From Conus ventricosus (lineage: Eukaryota; Mollusca; Gastropoda; Neogastropoda; Conidae), in assembly GCA_018398815.1 (NCBI GenBank), contig CM031609.1:37941375-38005374 (forward strand): a stretch of DNA of 64,000 nt, written 5' to 3'. Position 1 is the first letter of the stretch, and the number at the start of each line of letters is the position of its first letter. Below, piece by piece: positions 23,833 through 34,334 of this stretch. The notes below the pieces were generated by a model. The model worked only from the letters and a program-made list of their open reading frames with translations. It did not search any database and had not been told where the DNA came from. The position numbers and the translations under genes are program-made.

Positions 23833-25371
23833 TGTCAACCTCGGTGTAATGTCAGTGGAGGAAGGATTAAGCAAGCCAAACACATCCAGCTTGCTTACGA
23901 TTATTCATATTCATGCTTCGTCACTCAAACCACTAGAAAAGTCTAAACTTTACTACCATTTTCATGAACGAAACATAAATTGGCTTTATGAATCAAACAA
24001 AATAAACATTTCTTTTTCCCTTAACTTCACAAAATCATTTATCTAAAAACATCTTTTAACAACCGGTATAACAGATTCTACTTTACTGGAAAGGTGATCT
24101 TAATATTCACGATCACTGTTTTTTCTTTTTTTTTCTTTTTCTTTTCACTGTCACTTTCACAACAGGGGACACAACTGCCGGCATGGTGTTGGTCTGATGC
24201 GCCGGTCAGGTGAGCTGTTGGCGTTGGTCTGTGGTTCTGCTTGGCGAAGTGACGCTGCCAGGTATGAGGTCGAACCCCGGTTAGGGTAGAACATTTGACT
24301 ATCAATCGATCTGTTCTCTTTTTTCTTTGAAATTAACGCATTGCACTCTCTCCCCTCTCTCTCTCTCTAGTTGTCTTATAAAATGGACGGGTTTTGCTTT
24401 TCTTTTCTTTTTCTTTCTTTCTTTTCTTCTTCTTAAATTGCAACTCTCTCTCTCTCTCCACATCTCTCCTCGCCCTTCCTCTGCAGACTATTCTTGAAAT
24501 CTTCAACTTGGTTCTCTTTTTTCCCCCCCCTCATCTCTCTCTCTGCCTTCTCCTGCAGAGCTCCACTCCAAACCTCTCTCTCCCTCTCTCTATGTTCGTT
24601 CTTCCTCGTTCTCTCCCTTCATTTTCTGCCTTTTCCCTCGTGCAGGACTCCCTAAACCTCCTCATTCTCTGTCTCTGTTCGTTCTCATCTGCCTCCCCTT
24701 CCTGTAGGCGAGAGCCTACTCCCCCAGAACTTCCCTCTCTCTCTTCTGTCTGTTCGTTTTTTCCTCCTCGTTCTGCCTTTCTCTCCCCCCTCCCCTCTTC
24801 TTATTCGTTCCGATTGTCCAAAACGGGCAGCGGTACCATTGGTCAGTATTTTTACCCAAACCCCGAAGTTGTCTCCTCTAATTTTCATTGGATTTTTAAC
24901 TCGACTGTCCGTCTACACGCTTTACTCTCTGTGGGGGTTTAAATTGGTCATTTAATTGATTGCTAGATTTCACCCCACCTCACACTACCTTCCCCCCTTT
25001 CCTACTTACTGGTGCCGTGTGGACACTGGTCACTCTAAAGTGGCTAGCTGAGTCTGGGTGGGCGCCACGATGTCTAAACTAAAAATGACGCTGGTTCAAA
25101 AATTGGCCGGATAAGGCTGGCCCAGGTACTGAGGTCCGTCTGGGCAGACTTCGAGGCGTCGGTCAAAGCGCTTAGTCAGTTGGGTGGGTCGGACCGTCTC
25201 GGTGAAACCTCTCCAAATAAGCTTAAATTTGGCCCGGACCCCACCTATGGGCCGTCTTTCTGACGCCTGGGAAAGTTTGAGTTTGGACTTAGGCCGAACA
25301 AATTGGCTGGCGACTCCCAAGTTAGGTTGTTTCCCCCAAATTGGTTGTTTCAAATTTTTTTGTCCGTGACA
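23833..25371 (-). repeat. Right LTR (5' LTR in element orientation)
   Basis: 1539 bp from TGTCAACC to CCGTGACA. It is immediately followed by GCGATCTACA, the target sequence, after which the DNAJA2 intron resumes. Confidence 0.88.
23856..24046. other. Start region of right LTR, no separate gene
   Basis: A small open frame here belongs to the LTR and its counterpart in the left LTR is broken. No coding support. Confidence 0.6.
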
Positions 25372-26283
25372 GCGATCTACATATTTAGTCCCCCACTGTT
25401 CACCACTCCGTAAAGAGGCTGAAAAGGCATTGTTCTGTCACATTAACCTATTTTGTCCTGTTTTTGTTCTCGTTTTGTGTTTACCAATGAGTAATGCTAA
25501 CTTAAATCCAGATTAAATTTCCTACTTTGACTACTTATGAAACTGGGATACCCTGCATAAAAATTGCAAAACCCCACACACACACATACCTGCCCCCCCC
25601 CCCCTCTTTCAAATTTTAAACCGGGGTTGTTACATAATTTTCTTATAAAATCTTGTAGTGGTTGGTTTTTGGCCTTCTTATGTGTTATTTATGTTCAGGA
25701 CTGACCCTTGTGACATCTGAGTTTAAAATCCAAAAATGAATTTGTCGACAACATTATAAACCCGTCTTTTTTTTCCTGACATTAACTCATCCTCCACCCT
25801 TCCTCTTCTCTTCCAAGGGTGGGGTCAGTACTGTTCACTAAGTTGAAGTGACTTCAAACACACCAGTACAGTCTACAGGCTTTTCTGAGCTGCTGTTATC
25901 AGTTCAGCAGCTCCTGGCTCCCAGGATGTCCATAGTCAACTTAAATGGCAGTCCCATATATATATCACTTTCACTTGCTGCCATACCCAGTGCCATGTGG
26001 ATAAAAAAAATTTATTTTGGAGGCTTTTGGGGCTCGTAACAGTTTGCAGGTGGTACTGGTAGCCACTTTCACCGTAGCAGATGCTTTCAAACACTGCATC
26101 TGTAGACTCAAAAGGTTTCTACGTAACCCATATTAGAACAAAATGAGGCATCACCTTTGACAAGCGGATTGCGAGGGGGGGAGGGGGGATAGTAGGATTA
26201 ATTTATCTTCAAAATGCAGTTCCAGTGGTATCAGTCATTGTAATTGTTCATATTAATACTATTTTATATGGTTATGATTTCAG

Positions 26284-26363
26284 GTAACTTTAGAAGACTT
26301 GTACAATGGTAAGACGTCCAAGCTTCAGCTCAGCAAAACTGTGATCTGCCAAAAATGTAATGG
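26284..26363 (+). CDS. DNAJA2: DNAJA2 exon 5: start of client-binding domain 1 and first Cys pair
   Basis: Encodes VTLEDLYNGKTSKLQLSKTV and ICQKCNG. This is the conserved LEDLYNGK strand and the first CxxCxG zinc-finger repeat. Acceptor TTTCAG and donor GTAAGT are both standard. The exon enters in phase 0 and leaves in phase 2. A degraded duplicate lies at 12682-12758. Confidence 0.95.
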
Positions 26364-26599
26364 GTAAGTCAGCATGTATCATGTACCGCCTAAAGTGGAA
26401 ACTAACATTTCATGTTGTAAGCTTTTAACCTTCTGTTTTCTTTTGGGTTTTTTTTTAATTGTTTTTTTATTTCACCTTCTTCAGTCAGGTGATGTCTTGG
26501 ATACCTGTTCTCATGTCTAATGTTCCCAATGATATGGAGAATACAGTGGTTTGATATCGCACAAATGTCATCTCTGCTTTTTGTTAGTCTTGGGTAATA

Positions 26600-28153
26600 C
26601 AGACCTGCCAACCATTACGCATTTCGCGTAATTTATTACGCCCAAGTGATAATTCTTACGCCCTTACACATTTAGCCAAAAAATTACGCATTGAAAGTTA
26701 AAAAAAAACAACAAAACGGACGAAAAAATCGGCTTATGTACAGAAAACGCACAGCGCCGTGCGTGTAACCAGTAATCTTCAAGAAGCGTTTCCGGTCATG
26801 CGCAGTTCGTTTCACCATCTTTACCATTCAGCGAAGTTGGCGTCTTTTTTTTAAATTTTAGCTACGAAAATGTCAAAACGTGGAGTAGAAAGTTTTGGAC
26901 AAGATGCGAACAAGGAAAAACATGGTCAAAAGTTCCGAAAAGAATACTCGGGAAAGTTCCCCTGCATACGACCTTCGGCTAAAGGTGTAAATTGTGCATG
27001 GTGTACCACTTGCGAGTCGGACTTCACAATTTCCCATGGCAGGATGGTGGATGTGAAGCGTCGCCTTGAGTCACGCAAGCACACCGATTCCTCTAAAGCG
27101 CCGAATTCTTCCAGCATCACACAGTTTTTTCTGACTGTAGAACCTCAAAGAGGATGAAATTAGGAAAAGGGTAATTCGGGCTGAAGAATTGGTGGCCGGA
27201 TTTTTCGTCGAGCACAACATTGCTTTAGCGCAGCCGACCATGCATCCCAGCTTTTTAAAGAATGCGTTCTCAGATTCGGAGATCGCCGAACAGTTTCAAG
27301 AGCGGTCGAACAAAGATAGCACACATTGTAAGGACCCTTCTCATGGAAGCCTAAACTGCTGCTGCATCTCGACTGCAGAATGGACCGTTTGTGTTGGGGA
27401 TTGATGGGAGTCAGGAAGGGGGGGGGGGACAAATTCTTTCCTGGGGTGGTGCGATACTTAAAAATGACACAATCACCACTGAGCTGATAGCCAACCCCAC
27501 ATGCACAGATCAGCAACAGGGGAGAACATTTTTTAGGTTATATATTTTTCTTAATTTCATGTTCCCTGTTTCTCCATCTTCGAACTCCCCCTCCCCTCCC
27601 CCTCCTTAAGTCCAAATCTTTGCCAAGTCATTACTATCAAGACAGTTGAGTTGTTGGCCTGTACTTGTTTTTATCCCCCACTATTAGATTGTTCGTCTAT
27701 GTATTTGTCTGACCTTATTCAAGTTTAAAAGGCTGTGCCAGTCTTGAATAAAGTTACTTTGTGTTAGGTTTCCTTATGGGAGCAAACGTTACCCCACTTG
27801 TTTATGTTTACTGTTCCCTGCCTCATTTCATTTCCAATTTTTTAGGTTGTTTCTGGCACGCTATCAAGCCTTGGTGTGCCATGCATGATGGTTGTAGGAG
27901 ATTTGTGTGTGTTTCCAGTGTGTATTCTACATTTTCATAATTTGTAGAGATTTCTTGTGACACTTTAAAACAAAAGCTTGTTTTTGAAGAAAAGTAAAGT
28001 TCACAAAAATTGTGTGAACAATTTTCATCGCATCGTGTTTGTTTGAAAAAAGGTAAATGTCGCGCTTGATTACTCTTAGTCTCAGAAATTACACATTTCT
28101 GCTCACTGAGCTTCAATTCTTATCATTGGTCTCTTAGGGGGTTGGCAGGTATG
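26600..28153 (+). mobile_element. hAT-like element family 2 in intron 5
   Basis: 1554 bp bounded by CAGACCTGCCAACC and its near-perfect inverted copy GGTTGGCAGGTATG. It is flanked by GTAATA on both sides (26594-26599 and 28154-28159). The duplicate copy of the intron (about 12990) lacks it. Fourteen bases inside the left end is a hairpin, ATTACGC-5 nt-GCGTAAT (26614-26632), followed by further TTACGC repeats. It carries one short zinc-finger frame only. Confidence 0.93.
26870..27404 (+). pseudogene. Truncated hAT transposase N-terminus with BED-type finger
   Basis: ATG 26870 opens MSKRGVESFGQD; a BED-like finger follows with WCTTCESDFTISHGRMVDVK and RRLESRKH. The linker ends with SSITQFF. 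A one-base shift near 27146 continues in another frame with IRKRVIRAEELVAGFFVEHN and FLKNAFSDSEIAEQF. That segment is typical of hAT proteins between the finger and the catalytic core. It then stops at 27404, and no DDE/RNase H-like core is found in the remaining 750 bp. Confidence 0.82.
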
Positions 28154-28309
28154 GTAATACGAGCTGTTTCATTTATTGTATTATTATTCATTTTCTACAT
28201 CCATTCATACATTTCAATTTTTAGCATGCCTCAGTACACCATCTGTATTCAGGCATTCTGTCATATTCTTCTGGAGTGACCTTTCCGTGCATGGTATCAA
28301 TGTGGACAG

Positions 28310-28444
28310 GGCTGGTGGCAAGCCTGGGGCGACAGTGCGGTGTCGTACGTGCAACGGGCCGTGGTATAAAAGTGTCGTTACGACAGTTGGGGCCTGGCAT
28401 GGTTCAGCAGATGCAGAGTATATGTCCTGATTGCCATGGAGAAG
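28310..28444 (+). CDS. DNAJA2: DNAJA2 exon 6: zinc finger, second and third Cys pairs
   Basis: Read with one surplus C in GGGCCGTGG (about 28358-28362), the exon gives AGGKPGATVRCRTCNGRG, LRQLGPGMVQQMQS and ICPDCHGEG. It holds two CxxCxGxG repeats and the LGPGMVQQMQ signature of DNAJA proteins. It enters in phase 2, opening with the last base of the Gly codon. Literal translation breaks at the extra C. The degraded duplicate at 13159-13292 also reads out of frame here, through different errors. Confidence 0.93.
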
Positions 28445-29588
28445 GTATGGTGAATGATTGATGGGCAGGTGTACTTGTGCGCATATTGACATCAATAGTT
28501 TACCTTTGCGTGCATATGTACCTCAGTCTGGTAATCCTAGTTTATCTTCTTGAAAGCAACATACGTAGCAGGGGGGGGGGGGGGGGGGGGGGGGGGTTGT
28601 GTATTGACTGACCTTTGAAAGGGCTGGAAATGACTGGAACTCGGCTTGGATTAACGAAGCAAAAGGTCTTGACAAAACCAAATATACGAACCATCCTTTT
28701 ATTTAGATTACAAGTGTTTGTAGTACAGAAGACTGTTACGAGGGAAGGTGTAGAGATTTCAACATCAGAGATCTCAATTTATTCACTGCACAGTCTACAA
28801 TAAACAGCTCCGTGATGGGCACAAAAGTTGTTGAAACTACTCTTAAATAAATATTAGCGAACCGCCAAGAGAAACGTGGACAAACGAGTCACAAGACAAA
28901 GCATGATGCATTTCGACCTCTTAGGTCTTCTTCAGGCAAGACACAAATAGGACAGCGAAAATGAACGAATTTGTTAGCTTAGATCTCTTCATTCAACGCC
29001 TACTTACCTTGCGCTGAAGACTGAAGAGATCTAAGCTAAGTAACAAATTCGTTCATTTTGATTGTCCTATTTGTTTGTGTCTTGCTGAAGAAGACCTAAG
29101 AGGTTGAAATTGCGTCATGTTTTGTCTTGTGACTCGTTTGTCCACGTTTCTCTTGGCGGTTCGCTAACATTTATATAAGATTTGTTTAGATTTCCACCTA
29201 CAGTCGTCTTTGCAACTAGATCTTGTTGAAACTAGTTTGAAGAAACTGAAATTGCATTGGGCTTGCTTTCTTTTGTGGAGGGATAAGTAAGGGGGAATTG
29301 GGGAGGGGGGGGGGGGGGTGTTTTGTTTGTTTTAATGCATGTGATATGTTTTATTTTGTGACTGTACATAGCTTGAGGGGGGGGGGGGGGGGGGGGGGGG
29401 CAGGATAGATTTGATTTATTAACGTTTCGCTCAGTTGTAACATTGTTTTGACAATCGGCATTTTCCACCATTGAACTATTTTCATCAGTCTGCTGCAGCC
29501 TTTCACTTTACTTCAGGGCTTTTTTAAATTGTGTTGCCCTTGTTGGGACGCTGCTGCCTTTTCCAGCCTGACCTCTTGTGGCTTGTAG
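28445..29588 (+). other. DNAJA2 intron 6
   Basis: Contains poly-G tracts at about 28570-28597, 29305-29319 and 29378-29400, and the foldback element at 28846-29175. Nothing else recognised. Confidence 0.65.
28846..29175. mobile_element. Foldback (long inverted repeat) element
   Basis: The left arm from about 28846 (TTAGCGAACCGCCAAGAG...) and the right arm ending about 29170 (...CTTGGCGGTTCGCTAA) are complementary over roughly 130-140 bp each. A short spacer lies around 28985-29015. RNA or single-stranded DNA would form a long hairpin. No open frame. A diverged half-copy lies in intron 1 (about 4440-4600), which supports a dispersed family. Confidence 0.88.
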
Positions 29589-29730
29589 GGGAGACCATCA
29601 ACGACAAGGACAAGTGCAAGGAGTGCCGGGGGAAGAAGGTGGTGAATGAGACCAAGATCCTGGAGGTGCACGTGGACAAAGGGATGAGCCACGAACAGAA
29701 GATTCCTTTCAGGGGCGAGGGGATCAGCAG
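29589..29730 (+). CDS. DNAJA2: DNAJA2 exon 7: fourth Cys pair and client-binding domain
   Basis: Encodes [20 protein letters not shown], then [20 protein letters not shown] and RGEG. CKEC is the fourth zinc-finger pair and LEVHVDKGM is a strong DNAJA signature. Near 29718-29724 one G is missing from the run before ATCAGCAG: with it the end reads GEGDQQ, as the family expects, and exon 8 follows in phase 0. Literal translation gives GEGISR instead. Acceptor TTGTAG and donor GTGAGC. Confidence 0.94.
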
Positions 29731-29973
29731 GTGAGCTTGTGAATTCATTTAGCTTTTAATGGGTCGTCTGTTGTTTTGTTTTTCAGAATGTTTTTATGTT
29801 TTAATTTTTTTTTTTAAATGTGTATTGTGTGTTTCTGTATCATGACATCTTTTCAGACGCTCATTTCCATTATTACAGATTTTAAGTTTCTCCTCATAAT
29901 CATCTTTTTCTCATTTCTTTTGTCCAGAAGTATGAAACTGAAAAATGAAATTGGCAAGGTAAATCTCTCTCCT

Positions 29974-30013
<40 letters not shown>

Positions 30014-31047
30014 TGCACATATGTGCAAATAGAATCATTTGATTGCTGATGCATGAGCACTCACGCGAATACACACACTTCTGCTACTGGATTGTCTCCT
30101 TTCTCCCGCCGCCTCCAACGGAAAAGGTTGGGGAGTCATTAGAATTGTGCACATATAGCAGTGTTCTGTGTGGTAAGTGGAGATCACTGAACCAAAAAGC
30201 ATAGAAAATTGACTTTTTTTTTTTTTTTTTTTTTTTTACTCTGAACCAGCGTCTTTGATGAAATGGGACATATTTCAAGTAGGCTGTTTTCTGAATAGAG
30301 AAAATAAACGGCTTCCTCTCACCCCTCCCCCACCGTTCCCCTCCCCCCTTCTCATCTTCCATGCCACTTGGCATCGCGCACAGGCCGCTCATTCTGGCTC
30401 CCCATCAACAGCCATAGCCTGGCCTGTTTCACTGCAGCCCTGGTACTACCAATCCAAAAGGAGGAGTCGGAGTCGAATCATCACACTGAAGCACACCAAG
30501 GGAGACACTGCGCTTGTGTTCAGATGTTCTGATCCAGCGCACACAAGACACCACCTACTGGCCACATTGATTACCTTGTCACACGGTCAGCGCGAGTAAG
30601 CTGTCCCGGAGGGCACTCTCACTTTATATCCAATGACTTGAAGTTGCCTCTGCTAGTGAGCCTCACAGAGCCACACCAAAGGATAGATGCGTGGGGGAAA
30701 TCAAACTTGAGGTCACCAGGAGAGCAGGGCGTGAAGGGCCACAGAATTTGAGACTTCTTTTTAAACCATTGCAGATCATTGAAAATGAGGATGATAAAAA
30801 CAATGCTATAGATTTCCATTCTGGACTGATACAGCGGACAGGGCTGTTTTCCACACTTGCTTTCATTTTATATCGCTGTCCGGAAATACATCTGCCGTAA
30901 GTCTAAAAATCAAATTTTACAGGAGATGGGGAAAAAAAGATTGTTTATCCCCACAAGATATAAGCCTACTGAGCTGAGTTATGGTACAAGTATTTTAATT
31001 ACAGCATATTTGTGTTCAAGATAATGTGATTGGGACTTGGCTACATT

Positions 31048-32240
31048 CAGGCCTGCCTACCGTCCCGGAATTCGCGGGATTGTCCGCAAAAAAAAAAAAA
31101 AGGCAATAAATCCTGCATGTCCCTCGAGTTTAATTTGCGTCCCGGAAAAAAAAATCTAAGTTTAAAAAAAAAATAAATAAATAAATATCGAGCGCCTGTA
31201 CATAGAAACTCCATACAATCTGATGCGGCGATTTTCGGGTAGGCTACCACCCTTGCGGCCTAAAGCCTTGGTTATGTGATCGAGTTTGGGCCACCGAGGG
31301 CACCAGCATTTGAACCACTTCGGCACGCTTCGCTTCGACTGTCTTCATAGTAGAGGTGCGCTGTGCGCATGCGCAACACAGTTCAACCCCCCTTTCAAAA
31401 AAATCAAGATGGCGTCCAAGCGACAGCAAAGTTTCGGTGGTGAAGAAGAAAAAAACCGCGAAGCATCGAAGAAAGCTAAACGTGCGACTAGCTTCAATGA
31501 AAAATATACTGAAAAGTATTCTTTCATGAAAGCTGGAAATGGGGAGCATAAAGTTTTTTGTGAGATCTGTGGCACACATTTTCTGTGTAAATACGGAGGG
31601 ATGAACGATGTCGATCGGCACGTGGTGGGGCCAATACATGTGAAAAAAGCAAAGGAAAAAGACAGGCAGAAAGGAATCGAGAAAGCCAACACGAAGATAA
31701 CGGGTTTTTTTTCAAGTGGAGGGGACAAGGTCACGAATCACGACATGCAAGTGATGAGGGCAGAGACCTATTTCGTCGATGCTGTTGTTGAAACGAACAT
31801 TCCAATCGCGACATTAGACATTTTTAGTAAGATCGTGAAAAAGGCATTCCCCGATTCGAAGATCGCACAGAGTTTCCAGTGTGCGCGGAGCAAGGCAACT
31901 GCTGTTGCAAAAGAGTTGGCTGCAAAAACAACACTTTTTGTTTTTGAACTTTGACAATTTATCATTTTCACAAAGACTTTTCTATTATTACACAATGGAG
32001 ACTGACAGTGGCACCGCTTGTTCATCCTGTCTGGAGCATGCAAGTAAGTGTGCATGTCAAATTGATTGCATGAAACGATAGCTTGGTTTTCTTACATATA
32101 TGAATAATAACTAGTTATGGCACTACAGCAGCAAACATGTCATTTTCTGTGTTGCTATATGCGTCCCTGACATTCAGTCTGTGTCCCTGAAATTTGATAA
32201 TTCTGCCCCTGAAATCTGGAAATCGGGGTAGGCAGGCCTG
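31048..32240 (+). mobile_element. hAT-like element family 3
   Basis: 1193 bp with perfect 14-bp terminal inverted repeats CAGGCCTGCCTACC and GGTAGGCAGGCCTG. It is flanked by CTACATT on both sides (31041-31047 and 32241-32247). Fifteen bases inside the left end lies an imperfect palindrome, TCCCGGAATTCGCGGGA (31063-31079). GTCCCGGA or GTCCCTGA-type subterminal repeats lie at both ends. It carries one intact zinc-finger reading frame. Confidence 0.95.
31409..31954 (+). CDS. Zinc-finger protein of hAT-like family 3 (BED-like finger, no catalytic core)
   Basis: An uninterrupted frame of 181 codons from ATG 31409 (context AAGATGG). It opens with a Lys/Glu-rich region (MASKRQQSFGGEEEKNREAS). A BED-like finger follows at about residues 50-75 with FCEICGTHF...DRHVVGPIH (CxxC and Hx5H all present). 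Then come the linker TKITGFFSS and the hAT pre-core segment AETYFVDAVVETNIPIATLD and VKKAFPDSKIAQSF, before it terminates at FVFEL. Full hAT transposases are about 600 residues or more, so this is N-terminal only. It could be a truncation or a DNA-binding protein retained by the element. An open frame also extends upstream to 31286, but the inner ATG fits family starts better. Confidence 0.8.
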   Translation: MASKRQQSFGGEEEKNREASKKAKRATSFNEKYTEKYSFMKAGNGEHKVFCEICGTHFLCKYGGMNDVDRHVVGPIHVKKAKEKDRQKGIEKANTKITGFFSSGGDKVTNHDMQVMRAETYFVDAVVETNIPIATLDIFSKIVKKAFPDSKIAQSFQCARSKATAVAKELAAKTTLFVFEL

Positions 32241-32629
32241 CTACATTGTGCCTCTTGGCCCACACTTATAGTATACCCAGGGTTCGTACGCCCTTGAAGA
32301 CCCTTGAAAACCCTTTAAAATACAACTGGGTCAAAAAGGCCCTTGAAAACCCTTGAATACTGCAGATATCCCTACCATCCCTTGAAATCCCTTAAAAATC
32401 GTTTTCGGACCAAAACTGACCGAAACATTTGAAGACGAATCGGAGAACAAACGCGAACAAGACTTCGGACATCGATTTTCGCCTCTCGAATCGTTCTGTG
32501 TGTCGTCTGCTTTTCAAGCAAAGGGAAGCAATAGTTGGTTATCGTTTGCGCATGCGCAGTTCGACTTCCGATAAAGTGCGCCATGCTCCCTAATCTTCGG
32601 TGAATGCGAACACTGTTGCGTCTGTCATC

Positions 32630-33150
32630 ATGCCTAAGGGAAATTGCGCATTTGATCCGTTGTGGTTACAGAAGGAAGAATATCGAAGCTGGATCACTGA
32701 ACGCAGAGACAACAAACATGCGTTTTTTCCGTAAAGTGTGCAAAAAGACCGTTGATGTTCGGGCAGTGGGCGAATCGCGGTTGCAAGTCACGGAAAGAGG
32801 AAAAATATGTGGAATTGGAAAAACGCGAGTAGGCTGGTAGTTAGTCTTACGGACTTCGTTCAGCAATCATCAAATTCATCAACATCAGGTCAGACCCTTT
32901 CTCAGTAAGAATCGTCAGCCAATCCACAATAACAGCAAGTGGGACAGATGTGTTAAAAGTTAAAAGCTGAAGTGTTGTGGACGATTCATGCCATCAACAT
33001 CTACACCAGTTTCCGCTCTGCTGAAGACGACACGAAACTGTTTGCAGCAATGTTAACATATTACTCGATTGCGACGAAGTATCGGCGTGGGGAAACTAAA
33101 TTAGATATTTTGCAACTTTTGGCATTGCTCTTTTTCTGTTAGAACTGAAA
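32630..33150 (+). pseudogene. Family 1 transposase remnant, copy 2
   Basis: Starts MPKGNCAFDPLWLQKEEYRS at ATG 32630. The finger's first Cys reads Arg (FRKVCKK) and a base lost in GAATCGCGG shifts the frame before the His. KLFAAM..YSIATKYRRGE-like sequence follows to about 33120. The catalytic region is present only as the short DESLNKDLKQK piece near 34300-34330, which the family 4 insertion cuts. Non-functional. Confidence 0.8.
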
Positions 33151-33299
33151 AAAGAGTGAAATCATATACTGAATCTTCAAATCAATCGTCACGTCATCTC
33201 CATAGACACTAAGTGACTCGTGTGTGCACATTTGTAATTTAAAATAAAAAAAATCCTACTTTCTTGTTTAAAAGACAGCATTCATACCACACCCTCCCC

Positions 33300-33387
33300 C
33301 ACCCCCCCCCCACCCCCCCCCCCCCCCCCCCCAACTTACCTACCAGCTAGCCTTCACACACACACACACACACACACACAACACACA

Positions 33388-33440
<53 letters not shown>

Positions 33441-33490
33441 CACACACACACACGCACACATAGAGGCACACACACACACACACACACACA

Positions 33491-33522
<32 letters not shown>

Positions 33523-33662
33523 ACACACACACAGAAAGAGAGAGAGACACACACACAGAGAGACACACACACAGAAAGAGACACAGAGAGAGAGAGACAC
33601 ACACAACACAGATACACACACACACAGAGATACACACACACCACACACACACACACACAACA
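33300..33662. repeat. Poly-C then CA/GA microsatellite inside family 1 copy 2
   Basis: Poly-C with few interruptions (33300-33332), then CA and GAGA repeats to 33662. The matching block in copy 3 is 48022-48290, so the repeat belongs to the element and varies in length. Confidence 0.9.
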
Positions 33663-34334
33663 CCAAACTAAAAAACAGTTCAAAAGGCCACTTTTGCTCC
33701 GCATGTAATCAAGTATTTAGTATTTTTGTGTTTACACTACATATTGGTTGATATAGGTCTTGTTTGCCCATGTACTCTCCACTGTGTTTTACAGCTTGTT
33801 TGTCCAACATCCAAAACTTGATTTAAAGCATGTTACTGAAAGCATTTGAAGTCACGCACAAACCCAACCCAATCTCTCTCTCTCTCTCTCACTCCCCCAC
33901 TCCTCCCTCCCTCTCTTTCTCTCTCTCATACTTTTTTCTAGCTTTATATTTAATTTACTTATAATGAATATGATTTCTTTTGTGTATTTATTATTGTCAT
34001 TTTGTTTAAAGCAATTAAAAAAAAAGTTTAAAAAACAAAAAACAAAACAGTTCAGTGTGGAGCTGCAGGAAGGCTACCAACGTTCACCTTTTCAAGAGGG
34101 GTTATCCCGCTCCTGATCCTGCCCCAGAACAAGCATTAGGCTAGTCCAGGCCCGCCAACCATTCACACACACTTCCACACAACACATATAGTGGCTGTAT
34201 TTTAAAAGTAAAGTTTGCAGAGCTCCTCCTGAAATGTGCCAGAGAGGGGGCCTCCGCTGCAGCTGCCGGAAGAGAATTAATGAATATATCATACTTTTTG
34301 ATGAATCATTGAATAAGGACTTGAAACAGAAGCA

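Larger units (their letters stand above)
18365..25371 (-). mobile_element. Gypsy (Ty3)-type LTR retrotransposon in intron 4
   Basis: Two long terminal repeats of about 1.5 kb (18365-19855 and 23833-25371) bound a 4 kb interior. Each starts TGTC and ends GACA on the + strand. The target duplication is GCGAT on the right and GCGT (one base lost) on the left; the uninterrupted GGGCGATCTACA occurs at about 11741. A purine-rich tract next to the left LTR and a TGGCGACTTGCCAG-like primer site next to the right LTR show that the element reads on the minus strand. Gag and RNase H traces confirm this. The interior is too short for a full pol and the frames are broken, so it is inactive. Confidence 0.88.
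26364..28309 (+). other. DNAJA2 intron 5 (holds hAT-like family 2)
   Basis: About 390 bp of real intron once the element at 26600-28153 and one target copy are removed; the other copy of this intron (12759-13158) is the empty allele. The 3' acceptor (TGTGGACAG) has only a weak polypyrimidine tract. Confidence 0.75.

Noticed and set aside
30255..30599. 114-codon frame in intron 7
   Set aside because: No homology recognised, Pro-rich from a CT-rich stretch, and no start or splice context.
31286..31954. A host zinc-finger gene inside intron 7
   Set aside because: It lies wholly within inverted termini and a target duplication, so it belongs to a transposable element.
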